64,000 nt of DNA from Voacanga thouarsii. Taxonomy: Eukaryota; Streptophyta; Magnoliopsida; Gentianales; Apocynaceae. The stretch covers positions 5,262,001-5,326,000 of the forward strand of contig JANUWF010001109.1 of NCBI GenBank assembly GCA_026120185.1. Direction: 5' to 3'. Shown one piece after another: positions 12,861 through 25,424 of the stretch. The position numbers and the translations under genes were made by a program. Position 1 is the first letter of the stretch. Each line of letters begins with the position of its first letter. The notes beneath the pieces are model-generated. The model was not told the DNA's origin. It searched no databases and saw nothing but the letters and a program-made list of their open reading frames with translations.

Positions 12861-12984
<124 letters not shown>

Positions 12985-13667
12985 TCTACCAAACTAACAC
13001 ATAAACTAAAAAGCCTTGAAAAATAACTCAACAATGTGAAAAAAAAAATCGAAAAAAAAATTAGCCCAAATGTAAAAACAAAAATTTTTAGCCAAAAATA
13101 AAAAATTCCCAAAATCATTAATACAAAATTATAAAGTAAATATTATTCAACCTCTCTCCCACAATTAAATTGGACAATGTCCTCATTGGCCACAAATTAA
13201 ACAATATACATATTTTTAATGGGACTAAAAGAAATAAAAGAGATGAAAAGGTAGAACAATACTCCCCCCAGCATTTTGAAGCTCAATTGTATCCTAGGAG
13301 GGAGAGAAAAAAAATGATTGTTCAAAAAGAAAAAAAAATTTCATTCTTGCAAAAAAAAAAAAAAAACAATAGCATACCTAGGCAAAAGAGATAGCAACAA
13401 TAACAATACAAACAAAATAATTTAAAATTAAATGTAAATAAATAAGGATACGAGGAGTTTTTACAAAAAGGCATTAGTCTCAATACCAAAAACAAATAAA
13501 CCATCATATACTAATATCTAGACAAATATTATTAACAAGTCATAAAATCAACTAATATAAATAATACCAAAATATACATCACTAACAAGAACTACAGTAA
13601 TACCAATACAATAAAGCCACAAAATAAATGAACAACCCAATCTTTTTTCTAAGAATATACTAAAACA

Positions 13668-13668
<1 letters not shown>

Positions 13669-13726
<58 letters not shown>
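13669..13726. repeat. (TG)29 microsatellite
   Basis: There are fifty-eight bases of uninterrupted TG. The Cys-Val and Thr-His reading frames over it are artefacts. Confidence 0.97.
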
Positions 13727-13729
<3 letters not shown>

Positions 13730-14704
13730 ATACTCTTATCAATACCTAACCTATATACACAACAAAACACTAGTATTCATAGCATTAGAAGTATTATTTA
13801 TACTAAGTGTTCTTACACAAAGCAAAAGATTACTATTACAACATCCACCAATTAATTAGTACTACCACCTTCAAATAATACAACATGGTCTCCCAAGCAA
13901 TCACAGTTAACCTCAACATTAAATCACTACTATGCAAAAGATCACAAAAACTTAACAAAATTCCCAAACAAAAATTAATAGTCTACAAAAATATAATATC
14001 AACTATACACTCCAATCAACTTATTAATTTATGCACCCCTACTACAATCAAATTTTAAACCTCCAATATATAAAGTACAACAACACCAAAAATATCAACA
14101 TAAGGCTAAAAGAGAAATTCCACAAGAATAAAAATACTTTTCTAATAAAATATCCAACATCAACCAAATCTCAGGAGTATCCAACACCATTACAACAATA
14201 ATGAACTAAATCCTACTATGCAACAAAGAAATATAATAGTTATTATAGAAAAAGATCCCTTCAATTGGTAGTCATTTACAATAATATTTTCATCCTACAA
14301 ATACTAACACGTAACCAAATACAAAATCCCTAACAACAACAAAAATAATCTACAAAAACAAAATTTAAATCCAATGAATTTGCTATATATATACAATTTC
14401 CCGAGATAGCAATATACAACAATATAAATAATAATACAACAAAAATAATGATATAACACATTGGAACTTAATATGATTTATTTATTTCAATGACTAAAAC
14501 CAAAGAATTGAAATTACATACAAATAAGGTATATAAGGGAAAAGAAGTCTATATACAAGTAATGGTTGGTATTATGCACAAATATAGAAACAAATGTTTA
14601 CATAAAAGAATTAGTAATATTTACAAATATATACATAGCTAAATTAACAAGATTCAAGGTTTTCATGATATTGTCAATCCCCAGAAATGGTACAAAAAAC
14701 TTGA

Positions 14705-15729
14705 TGTGAGTTTTTTGTGTATTGGAAATAGTAATAACAATCCACATAAATCAAGCTTTAAGTTAAAATATCAAACACCAAACCACATAATTAGACAAGT
14801 ATACTCATCGCATAATATAGAGAATAACAAGTAACGAATCTACAGGAATTTAGCAATTACTACTACTTTGCTCTAATTTCATTGTCTAGCCAAAATGAAT
14901 ATTGAGATAAAGTAAATGAAACTAACTAAATTAAAATACTACAGTAGAGAGTACATAGGACCTACATGAGAAAAGTCATAAGGATCATCAAGGAGTAAGA
15001 ATACGAAAAATGCCATATACAAGAAGAAATCCCCCAACAATATGTTAAGTAAAGAATCTACCATTACATTTATTAAATCCCAATTCGAGTACCGGTATGA
15101 GTTTTCAAGAATGAACCTCAATCTCTCTCGTGTTATGAGATTTCTTTCCTAATGCTCAATTAATTAGTACCTTTACCTAGTCAATCTAACCTAAGAAAGC
15201 ATTATACGCATTCATCACTCAAAAGGTACCCGAAAGCCCTAATATCCCTATCTCTAAGCAATATTAAAAATCGATTGACTAATAAGTTCTAATCATTCAA
15301 CCCCTTTCTAGAGTTAATCGAAGAAAAACAAATATTGGATTAATTAATTTGGTATTTAACTCCTAGCCCCATCTCTCGAATTCAGAGTGAACCAAACAAT
15401 TAAATAAATCAATTAGGCCCCAACAATCAATCCAGAATAATAATGACCAACTAATAAAAAACAAGATATTAGAATTCAATAAATCATAATAATAACTCAA
15501 CACAAGAACATAGGTTAGGATTCATCCCTTAAATACAAATAAATCATATAAAGCTCAACATTGTTAAAGTGCAATACAAAGAAAAAGAGAGACCTTCACT
15601 CATAGACAATGTCTTGAACTTTTTCTTCCTTGGAGTTCCTTGAACAATCTCTTCTTCTTCTCCATACTTCTCCAAGATCCTACCTTTTTTTGTGTTTCTT
15701 TTGAACTCTCTAAAAGATCTCTTGGTTGC
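14705..15729 (-). repeat. Right LTR of the gypsy element, first part
   Basis: It aligns with 930-1925. It breaks off at GTTGC (15725-15729), beyond which the sequence is Copia-2 LTR. The matching part of the left LTR continues for about 450 more bases (1926-2184 plus 11447-11641) that are missing here. Confidence 0.65.
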
Positions 15730-16488
15730 TGTGTCACTTTTTGTTTCCATAAAAGCTTTCAAAACTCGATTTTGAAATATATTTTTGTGCTATTTCCCTC
15801 AGAAACACTTTTACACTTTAGAAAATAAAAATATCCCTTTTTGTATTGTGCTTCAAAAAGTGAAATCAAATTATTCCAAAAGGTAAAAAGGTGTTAGTGC
15901 TCGCTCATCTGATTGTACACCTGCTCAAAAAGTGTGAGCTATCTCTGTTCCATTCCTATAATCTTTTTGTATATCAAGATTCTAATGTAAAACCCTTTTG
16001 GGATGAGCCTTGATTTGTAATTGGTTTAGAGGTTTTGGGTAAAACTAAGTGTGATGATCCTCTTGTGTAATTGGTGTAGTGAAACACCATTAAGCTGACT
16101 AAGTTTTATAGTGATCTGATTTAAAATCCTTAAGTGTGAACTTAAAATAGTAGATGTAGATCCTTTAGGATCGAACCACTATAAATCTCTTGTTCATCTT
16201 CCTTGCATTTATTTTTGAAACTTTGTGAACTTCTTTGCGCATTTTCAATCATTCGAAGAGACCATTATGATTCTTACCAATCCATCTTTACTTTTGTATT
16301 GATTGCACATCACTTGTCTTATATCATTAAGATCCTAAATATCTCTTTATAGCTGCACAAAATTCTACTTTGCATAACCTCTAAACATCATAGTTTGGAA
16401 AACAAAAGGAGGATTTTCAAAATTAGATCTTTTTGAAAATGTGTTAAAATTTACAAAAACCTTATTCACCCCCCTCTAAGGTTTTTCA
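15725..16488 (+). repeat. Truncated 5' LTR of Copia-2
   Basis: It corresponds to 27205-27983 and lacks the first roughly 520 bases of the LTR (26682-27204). It ends AAGGTTTTTCA, followed by the primer-binding site. GTTGC at its left edge is shared with both the gypsy LTR and the Copia-2 LTR. Confidence 0.85.
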
Positions 16489-16490
16489 AA

Positions 16491-16503
16491 TGGTATTAGA
16501 GCA
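16491..16503 (+). promoter_or_regulatory. Primer-binding site of Copia-2
   Basis: TGGTATTAGAGCA lies two bases after the LTR. It is the initiator-Met tRNA complement with one C-to-T change relative to TGGTATCAGAGCA. Confidence 0.88.
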
Positions 16504-16569
16504 CTGGTCTACACTTCTTCGGCTAAATAGCCTTGTAAAAAAGATCCTTATAGCACATATTTTATCTCT

Positions 16570-17911
16570 TTCCTATATCGAGGGATCCTCGACAAATAGA
16601 CCTCCCTTATTCATTGGGAATAATTACACATTCTAAAAAAATCGCATAAAGATTTATGTATACTCAATTAATTTTAAGCTGTGGAATATGATTGAAAAAG
16701 GACCATATGTTCCTTCTAAAAGTGTTGAAGATCGAATCGTTTCCAAATAGAGTGAAGAATATGATAATGAAGATAATGCAAAAATAATATTGAATTTTCA
16801 AGTTATGAACATTCTATGTTGTGCCCTTAATGCTGCTGAATATAACAGAGTAAGTGGTTATAATTTAGCCCATAACTTGTAAAGATTGCTTGAAGTCACC
16901 CATGAGGGGACAAATTAAGTTAAAGAATCGAAGTTGGAATTTTTTATTCATGATTATGAATTATTCACTATGAAGCCCAATGAGAACATAACCGACATAT
17001 TCACTAGATTCACAAACATTGCAAATGGACTTAAGGCTTATGAAAAAAAACTATTCCCTTGGTGAACAGAATAGAAAAATTCTTGATGCTTTGTCAAAAA
17101 GTTGGCAGCCTAAAGCTCTGGCTGTGAAGAAATCAAAGGATTTGAAAGCCTTACCTACTGAGGAGCTAATTGGCTCTCTCTTAACTCACGAAATGAAACT
17201 CAAAAGATTTCAGGAATTTAATGACAATGACAAAGGGACAAGAGGAACAACTTTAAAAGCTGTTCATGATGATGCTGATAGCAGCCAATCTGATAGTGAT
17301 GATGGAACTGAATTGGATACAAAAGAATTTGCCATGATTGCAAAAAAAAAAATCAGAAAGATGTTCAGAAAATGAAACTTTAGAAGAGGTAAGAAGTTCG
17401 TGAAAAAAGAAAGGACAAACTTCATCTTTCAAGCCTCAATGCTTTGAATGCAAAAGTACAAAACACTTCATTGCTGACTGCCCAAAAACCAAAGAGAAGG
17501 AAGCTAACATGCAAAAAAGGAAAAAGAAGGATTTAAAAATAAAGAAAGGAAAAGGACTGATGGGAACTTAGGATCAAAATGAGTCTGGATTTGAGAAAAA
17601 CGGAGATTCTAAAAATGAAATATCTAACATATGCTTCATGGAAGTAGAGGATAAGGTAAACTCTTCTCCATCTTACCTTGTAGCTGAATTGTATGATTCT
17701 ATTTATGATAATAATGATGATCCAAATGAACTTCTCATCGATACGTCCATGAACTAAAAAGACTATCAAGAAGGAATAAGGAAATAAAAATGAAAATCGA
17801 TTCCTTATCAAATGAGAATGACAATGTGATAAGTGAGAACAAAATTCTGCTTGACTCTATTTAGTGCTCGAATATTGCAAAAGAAATCATTTCTATCTTC
17901 TTGAACTGTTC
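16570..17911 (+). pseudogene. gag: Copia-2 gag, first part (to the solo-LTR insertion)
   Basis: The segment around 16690 reads EKGPYVPSKSVEDRIV, and 16960-17040 holds the FTMKPNENITDIFTRFTNI block. Both are characteristic of Sirevirus Gag. The stretch 17019-17375 carries the downstream LPTEELIGSLLTHEMKLKR block. A complete zinc knuckle, CFECKSTKHFIADC, lies at 17440-17481 with all four metal ligands. Several stops and at least two frame changes interrupt it. The reading runs into the solo LTR at 17912 and resumes at 19935. Confidence 0.75.
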
Positions 17912-19929
17912 TATTGGAAATGCCCTCTTAGACTAGGTTTCTAATGTAAAAATCGAATATTTTAATAAAAGAATTTATTTTCAGAAATCGTTTGTGAATT
18001 TACTTTTTATTTGTGCACAATTTCGTTTGGAAAAGACCTTTGTGTTTAAATAAGTAATCCATGTGAATGGTGGTCTTTCACAGTAAGGTATGGATCACGG
18101 GTTATTTAAACACATAAACATTTGTTCTTAATCTACTGATGAGAATGGGAATCTCATCATGTTTAGGTTATTATGTTATGAATTCCAATAGGGAATGGCT
18201 TACCTTTGGCCAGTGAGTAGTCCACTCACTTTATGACATAAGTGTATTTCGAATACGTAGAACAGAACCTGTAGTAGTGGTTTCTTAAAGTACTATTTGG
18301 TAGAAACCTAGACTACTACTACTACAGCTTGAACTAGTACTCTATAACTTGAGTATGAGTTGGTGGTCTGACGAAGCTGGAAGTATATACTTTGATATGC
18401 TATAGTTGAGGTTCTATGGTAGAACCAATATACTTGTGTATTGGATATATGTAACTAGTTAGTTAAGACAGACTTGTACAAGATAGTTTCTACACAATAT
18501 CGCCCCTTGTGGTTGTCTGAATGATCTAAAATATCCAGGGCCCTGGGAAACATAACTTGGATGTTTGCTTTGGGGTAGCTCCCTTGGAAAGCGAAAACAC
18601 TCCAGGAAGTCGTGGATCATTGGACTAGAAGCCTAAGAATGGTAGATGTCATTTAGAGAGGTATTAATACACTTTTTCCTTTCTAAATGTACGGCGATGT
18701 GTAGAGGGGTATTTTAGTCATTTCACCTGTAGGTCAGAGACTTTGTTAATGTAGTATTTCCCTTGGAGTCAATATTTCCTTATAGTGATATTAGAAAATA
18801 TTTAAAATACAAAATACAGCCGTTTATATAGCAGCAGTATTTTGGTCATTTTAGTAGCCAAGGCGATGTGTCTTTTTGGTACTCGGAATAGCCCGTAAGT
18901 CCTAATTAATTTTAGGTTAAGCAATTGGTCTCAGTTAAAGAGGATTTTATTTTATTTTATTTAGGAAGTCTAATTTATTATTAGACTGGAATAAAAATAA
19001 ATAAATAAAAAGGAGTTGAGAGAAAATTATTATCTGGTTTAATTAGTTAATTAATTATTCAAGCCCTAGGTCCAGTTTAAATAATTAAAAAATTAACCTA
19101 GGCTTAAACTAGAGGAAAATAATTAATACTTAATTATTTATTGGGTTATTTATGTAAGCCTAAGAAATAAATATTTAAAGTTTAATTATTTTCAGTTCAT
19201 TTGGGCTCATTAATTATTTATTGGGCTATTTTTACAAGCCCAGGAAATAAATAATTAATGTTTATTATTTTGGGCTTTTTGGGTCCAAGAAAAATAATAA
19301 ATATTATTTTGGCCCAATAGCTTGGACCATAGGGTTTCTTCCAGATACAGTTCAGAAGAGTTTAGGGTTAACACAAACTTACTCTGTTGATAACATCCAG
19401 GTGTTTGAAATATCATATCCCGAAGGATATTGTGATTAGAGATTAGAGACCTAGGTTTGGCTAACAAGAACTCACGCCTCTTGGAAAGACAAAAACCCTA
19501 ATTTTCCCAAAGCCTCTCTCTCTCTCTCATGAGACACACTCTCTCTCATGAGTCTTCTTTCTCTTGTTGTTCTTGGTGCTTTGCTAATCAATAGCAATAG
19601 AATCAAGAAGGATTGAGACCACTCCTCATCACCCTTTGTTTCACCAACAAGGATTGAGGTAGTGAAATATTCCGTGATCCGAAAAGCTTGGCGTTCATGC
19701 AAACGAGGCGAAGTAGGAGATTAGTAGGATTCGAACCGGAAGCTTCATCAACCGGACAAGAACGGGCTGTTCCTGTGGTTCAATCCATTCTTTCACAGCC
19801 TAAGAGATCTAATGCACGCAAAGGTATGGTCTAAACGCTTCCATGCTGCTATTAAGCCTAGTTTTTTTTCCCCTCTATTTTTTTTTTTCGTTCCCGCGAG
19901 CATGCTCTCTGTTTTCTTGCAAACCATCA
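17912..19929 (+). mobile_element. Solo LTR of the Copia-1 family inside Copia-2 gag
   Basis: A 2018-base sequence starting TATTGGAAATGCC and ending CCATCA aligns along its length with the Copia-1 LTRs (shared CCTCTTAGACTAGGTTTCT, ATCGCCCCTTGTGGTTGTCT and many others). It is flanked by a perfect target duplication, TGTTC (17907-17911 and 19930-19934). No internal retrotransposon sequence accompanies it, so the element was lost by LTR-LTR recombination. It is more diverged than the two Copia-1 LTRs are from each other. Positions 19140-19330 carry repeated TGGGCY/AAGCCCA motifs. Confidence 0.93.
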
Positions 19930-19934
19930 TGTTC

Positions 19935-20250
19935 TACACTTGAGAACAAATGTTTGTGTGATAAAATCTCATCTCTTGAAGTCATGATTGGCGAATTTGA
20001 TAATATGAAAATGAAAGTTGATAATCTCACTACTTATATTGAAAAATTCACTGATGGCCAAAGCAATTTGAATAAACTTCTTGGAGTACAACGCATAGCT
20101 GGAAATAGAAATGGCATTAGCTCTGGTAACGTGTACAAAACAGAAAAATACAAGTCTTATTTTGTTAAAGCAAGCTCCTCAAACACAAATTACACATGTT
20201 GTACTTATTGTGGTAAAAATGGACACAATGCATCTAGGTGTCAACTATGT
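19935..20250 (+). pseudogene. gag: Copia-2 gag, second part
   Basis: The frame continues across the solo LTR into STLENKCLCDKISSLE and a Lys/Asp-rich helix-prone stretch. A second intact zinc knuckle follows, CTYCGKNGHNASRC, near 20197-20238. An apparent start codon at 19843 lies inside the solo LTR and is fortuitous. Confidence 0.75.
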
Positions 20251-23073
20251 GACAGTGGTTACAAAGTTATTTTTGAGAAAGATTTTTACTCTATTATGGA
20301 CAACTCTAGTAATAAAACAATTTTTGTTGCTAACTGTGTTGGGAATGTATATGTATTTTATCTTGATGATCTATTGGCTCATGATATTAGATACCTTTCC
20401 ATGCATGATAATGATGGCTATTTTTGTCATAGAAGGCTAGACCATGTATCATTTGATTTGCTGAATAAATTGTCTTCAAAAGAGCTTGTTAGAGAATTAC
20501 CCAAAATGAAGTTCGATAAAGGCAGAATATGTAATGCATGTTAATTTGAAAAATAAATCAAAACCTCTTTTAAACAAAAAAAAAATGATTTCTACATCAA
20601 AATCCCTTGAATTAGTATATATGGATTTGTTTGGATCAATGAGATCCACTAGCCTTGGTGGTAAGAGGTATGCTTATGTACTAGTAAATGATTTCTCAAG
20701 ATTTACTTGGACTTTATTTCTCAAACAAAAAGATGAGGCATTCTCTGAATTTTCTAGATTAAACTGTTTAAAATTCTCTTGGATACAAATTGATTTCAAT
20801 TAGAAGTGACAATGATAGAGAATTTTGCAACCATGAGTTTACACATTTTTTGTGATAAGAATGGTGTCTTTCACAACTTCTCAACTGCTAAAACCCCTCA
20901 ATAAAATGGTATTGTTGAAAGGAAAAATGGAACCTTACAACAAATGACTAGATCTATGATTTGTGAAAACTCTATTCCAAAGTACTTTTGGGCTGAAGTT
21001 GTTAATACAGCATGCTACATCATTAATCGAGTCATGCTGAGACATTTTCTAAGAAAAACACTCTTTGAGCTTATGTTTGACAAAATTTCATCAATTTCCT
21101 ATTTTAAAGTCTTTGGTTGCAAATGTTTTGTTCTCAATACTTGAGACAATCTTGAAAATTTTGATAGCAAATTCGATAAGGCTATATTTTCTAGATACTC
21201 TTCCAATAAAAAGGCATATAGAGTGTACAATAAAAGAACTCTATGTGTGGAAGAATCTGTACATATTGTCTTTGATGAATCTAATATATATACATCAAGA
21301 AATGATGATAATAATGTAGGGATTTCAAAAGAAAAAGGAAGTGAAAAGCACAAAGCTCCATCGCATGACATTCATGCTAAAGAAGAAGAATTGGAAGAAC
21401 AACAAGCTGGATAAAGTAAGCAAGAAACTGAGGAGCACACTAATCAAGAGTTACCAAAAGATTGAAAATACAAAATTGGTCATCCAAAAAAGAAAATCAT
21501 TGGTAATCCTAGTTGTGGGATCAAATCTAGATGGTATTTTGTCGATAATTTTACTTTACTTTCAAGTATTGAACCTAATTGTATTGATATAGCCTTGCGC
21601 GATGATTTTTGGATCCTAGCTATGTAAGAAATACTTAAATAATTTGAAGAAATTAAGTTTGGAAACTCGTCCCTAGACTACTTGATCATCTAGTTATTGG
21701 TATCAAGTGGGTCTTCAGAAACAAATATGATGAACATGGTATGGTGATTAGAAATAAAGGTAGACTTGTTGCTCAAGGATTCAATCAAGAAGAGGTCTCC
21801 CATTCCTCGATTAGAGTCCATTAAAATGCTTTTTGCCTTTGCATCCTTAAAAAATTTCATGCTTTATCAAATAGATGTTAAAAGTGCCTTTTTAAGTGGT
21901 TTTATTGAAGTGGAGATATATGTAGAATAACCTCCTGGTTTTATTTATGAACACTTTCTAAATCATGTTTTCAAACTTTCAAAAGCTCTTTATGATTTAA
22001 AACAAGCTCCACGAGCTTGGTATGAAACTCTTTGTAGATTTTTACTCTCAAAAGGTTTTTCAATAGGCTTGATTGACACTACATTGTTCATTAAATTAGA
22101 AAATTTTGATGATCTTCTCATTGTCTAAATTTATGTTGATAATATTATTTTTTGTGCTACTAATGAATCCTGTGTAAGATATTTACCAAGACTATGCAGC
22201 AAGAATTTGAGATGAGCATGATGGGATAACTCAGCTTCTTCCTCAGTTTGCAAATCAAACAAACCAAAGATAGAATCTTTCTAAATCAAGTTAAGTACAC
22301 TAAAGAACTAATCAAGAAGTTTGGTATGAACGAAGCCAAAGAAATCAGCACACCTATGAGCACATCGCTAAAGCTTGATAAGGATAAAAAGGGCAAGAAA
22401 GTGAACGAATCGAAATACAGAGATCTGATTGAGAATTTGTTATATCTTACTGCTAGCCGACCAGATATTATATTTTTGATCTATTTTTGCGCTAGATTTC
22501 AATCATATCCAAAATAATCTCACTTATGTGTTGTGAAACGTATCCTTAGATATTTGGTTGAGACACATAATTATAATTTATGGTATTCTCGAACTAACTC
22601 CTTTGATCTTATAGGCTATACTAATGCAGAATATGCAGGCTGTAAAGTTAAACAGAAAAGTACTAGTGAACATTGTTAATTTCTTGGACATTCAACAGTG
22701 TTATGGCATAGCAAGAAACAAGCTTGTGTATCATTATCCACAATCGAGGCTGAATACGTCGTAGCAGGGAGCTATTGTGCGCAAATCTTGTGGATGAAAA
22801 ACACATTGCTTGATTTTGGTCTTAATTTCGGTTGCATACCTATACTATGTGATAATAGGAGTGCAATTGATCTGACCAAAAATTTAGTTCAGCATTCTAG
22901 GACTAAGCATATTAAGGTTAAGCATCACTTTATTAGAAATCATGTTCTTAAAGGAAATGCGTGTATTGAATATATTTTAATCGATAAACAGCTTGCAGAC
23001 ATTTTTACAAAACCTCTGGCAAGAGAAAGATTTAATCATCCAAGAAGAGATTTGAGAATTACCAGAATCATAT
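20251..23073 (+). pseudogene. pol: Copia-2 pol: integrase, reverse transcriptase, RNase H, broken
   Basis: The GAG-pre-integrase motif (HRRLDHVSFDLLNKLS, with C-x2-C at 20533-20544) is followed by the integrase core (VYMDLFGSM, then GIVERKNGTLQQMTRSM near 20910-20955). Reverse transcriptase spans about 21690-22170 (IKWVFRNK, YQIDVKSAFLSG, LKQAPRAWYETL). Its catalytic box reads YVDN (about 22132-22143) rather than YVDD. RNase H runs from about 22600 to 23000 (STIEAEYVVA, then the terminal IFTKPLARERF). At least four frames are used in turn and several stops occur. The protease is too degraded to place. It is not functional. Confidence 0.82.
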
Positions 23074-23570
23074 GACTGACAATTTACCAAAGATTGGCTT
23101 GTTTATCTTTTTTTGCAGAACTCACAAGATACGACTTTTGGACAGAGTTTTTGGATGCAATATCTGGAAAATTTGAATCTAAAATCCCTTTAACGGAACT
23201 TGTCTTATTTTATCTTTTGGATGAACGAGTTTAGACTCAGTCAAAGTCCAAAATATCAACTGCCCAAAGTTCATGAAAAGCCCAAATTATTTTTTCGGAT
23301 GAAAAAGTGCACAAATCCAGAAGTCAATCTTTTTTTTTAATTTTAAAAAAAAAATCACGTTTTCTTTTGTCTCGGGTGTGAGTCTCTGATTGAAAGTACT
23401 TGATTGTACTTATCCTATCTAGAATCTAGGAATTCACAAAAAGGTTATTTCTCTCTCTCTCTTCTAGAAATTTTGAAACTGCCATTGTTTTTCCTACTTC
23501 TCTCACATTCGAAGCTTCGTCTTCTCCGAAACAAAAATAAAAAATCCTTCATCTCCCTTCTACCTTTACC

Positions 23571-25209
23571 ATGATGAAAGTATCAAAATCAGAAATGGGA
23601 ATCGGGCAAGCTACGAAGAAGGGAAATTAGAGCAAAGCAGCGGTTAGAACTAAAGTTGTTGCCGCCGCACAGCCGACCACCAAGCAAAAGGGAAAGAAGA
23701 CTGTTGCTGAAGAGACTCCTTTGCAAACCAACTTATCAACAGAGCTTCCCATACAGGAAAGTTTAGAAACTCAGGTACCTTGATTTCTTGATAAAAAATA
23801 TGAGTCTGGATTCAATGAATGGGAATCTAGAAATAGGACTGTGGTCACTGGGTATTGTGTAAATGCTGAGGCTTTTCTGAATTTCTCTAACATTCTAAGC
23901 ATGTTTGAAAATCTTGGATGGGGGGCCTTGCCGACGGTTGATGAAAAACTATACACCCTTTTAGTTTGGGAGTTTTATGCAAATCTAAAAAAGGGACGAT
24001 TTGAGGAGATTGTGGGTGGTTTTATGGTGCAATGGTATAGCACCAAAGTAGGATCTGTGAATATGAAATTCAACCATCGACTATTACACCGAATTTTTGG
24101 AGTGAGAGATGGAGGGATTCAGTTTTTCGAGATGAACAAATTTCCTGAAGGGTTAGACCTTTTCTATATAGGAAAATTTGAAGAAAGATTTACTGGTGAA
24201 AAGAGTTTCAAGAACTTGAATAATAGAAATTCTAAATGGCTAAATGGTGTTGGAAGGGTTTTACACCATATGGTGTCGACCATGGTTGCCCCAAATTTCA
24301 GGCATAAGACATCAGTGAGCATATTGCAGATGATTTTGATGTTGCCCTATTTGAGGGTAGACAAATTAGTTTTGGTTTTCTGACAGTTAAGCTTATGATT
24401 CAGTCAAGAAATACATCTCACAAGGTACTACCATACAAAAATCTATTAACCAAGGTCTTCAGGCATTTCAATGTAAACTTGAACACTTGTGCCCCTGGAC
24501 ACAGTAAGTCAAATGTGTATAACATGGAATCCTTTGAAAGAATGGGATTTGTATAAGTAAACAAGGAATAGGTCCTGCTTAGAAATGTGTCAGATGAAGA
24601 AAAAGAAAGATTATTGAAGGTTAAGGCTGAAGGAAAAAGAACTGCCCCTACTGGACAATCAGGAATGAAATGGAAATTAGGGACAGGAGAAGAGTCCTCC
24701 AACAAAGGGAAACAAAAGCCGGATGAGAGCAATTTGACTTAAGGCATCATAACTGCTTTGAAGAACTTAGTTGAAAAGTTTGATGGCTTTCAGGCTGAAG
24801 TCTTTACAGAGTTGCAATACTTAGGAGCCAGATTGAGCAGAGTCAAGGAAAAGAACGAGAGATAGACCACTGAGAAAATTCAGGTTGAACAAGCTCCATC
24901 TCCATACCACACGATTGAAAAATGAACTGCCTCTCTACATGATGAAGATGGAGATGGTAAATAGACTGCCCAAGAAATGCAACCAGAAGAAGGAAAGTAG
25001 ACGAAAGTAAAAAGGCCAACGAAAAGGAGAATGATGTCCCCATCTCTGCTGCCCCCACTGAAGTACCTGCTCCCAAGCCCACTATAGCTAGAAGTCCATC
25101 TGGTAAATGACAGAAGCATGTGGTGGTAAAAAGAAAGTCCAGCCGAATTACTGGACGGCATTCTAAAATGGGTGCCGGGACTAAATTTGCAACGATCCAC
25201 ATTTCCTGA
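23571..25209 (+). pseudogene. Extra post-pol ORF of Copia-2 (env-like position in Sireviruses), broken
   Basis: The start is at 23571/23574 (MMKVSKSEM). A basic N-terminus rich in Lys and Ala is interrupted by stops near 23628 and 23781. The best preserved block is 23841-24381, which reads as a globular domain (SMFENLGWGALPTVDEKLYT, WYSTKVGSVNMKFNHRLLHR). I recognise it as the plant putative transposon-protein type often linked to retroelements. Downstream, NLNTCAPGHSKSNVYNMESF (near 24475-24535) and a heptad-like helix (24745-24840) remain, then a basic tail. Position and order match the additional ORF that Sireviruses carry between pol and the 3' LTR. No clear signal peptide or membrane segment was seen, so an envelope function is not supported by this copy. 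Confidence 0.6.
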
Positions 25210-25424
25210 CTGGCTAGTCCTCTATGCTTGAAACAACTTTTATTGATTCTCTATTAACAAACAATTCTATTATTTTTCCACCAATACTTGAATAATTTAT
25301 TTCTGTACTTATCCCCTGTTGCTCTTTCTGACTATATATATATATCTTGATCGTGGGTTGTCCTAGGCATTTTTTTTTACTTCTGTTTGATTTATTCTAT
25401 CTTTCTTACATTTTAATTAATGAC

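Noticed and set aside
13548..13855. Cys-Val and Thr-His repeat frames
   Set aside because: They are produced by the (TG)29 tract.
19720..19740. tRNA-like GATTCGAACC box
   Set aside because: It lies within the LTR with no matching arms or anticodon stem, and the aligned LTR copies lack a tRNA structure.
19843..19940. Start codon and hydrophobic N-terminus at 19843 resembling a signal peptide
   Set aside because: This part lies inside the solo LTR. The gag reading proper resumes only at 19935.
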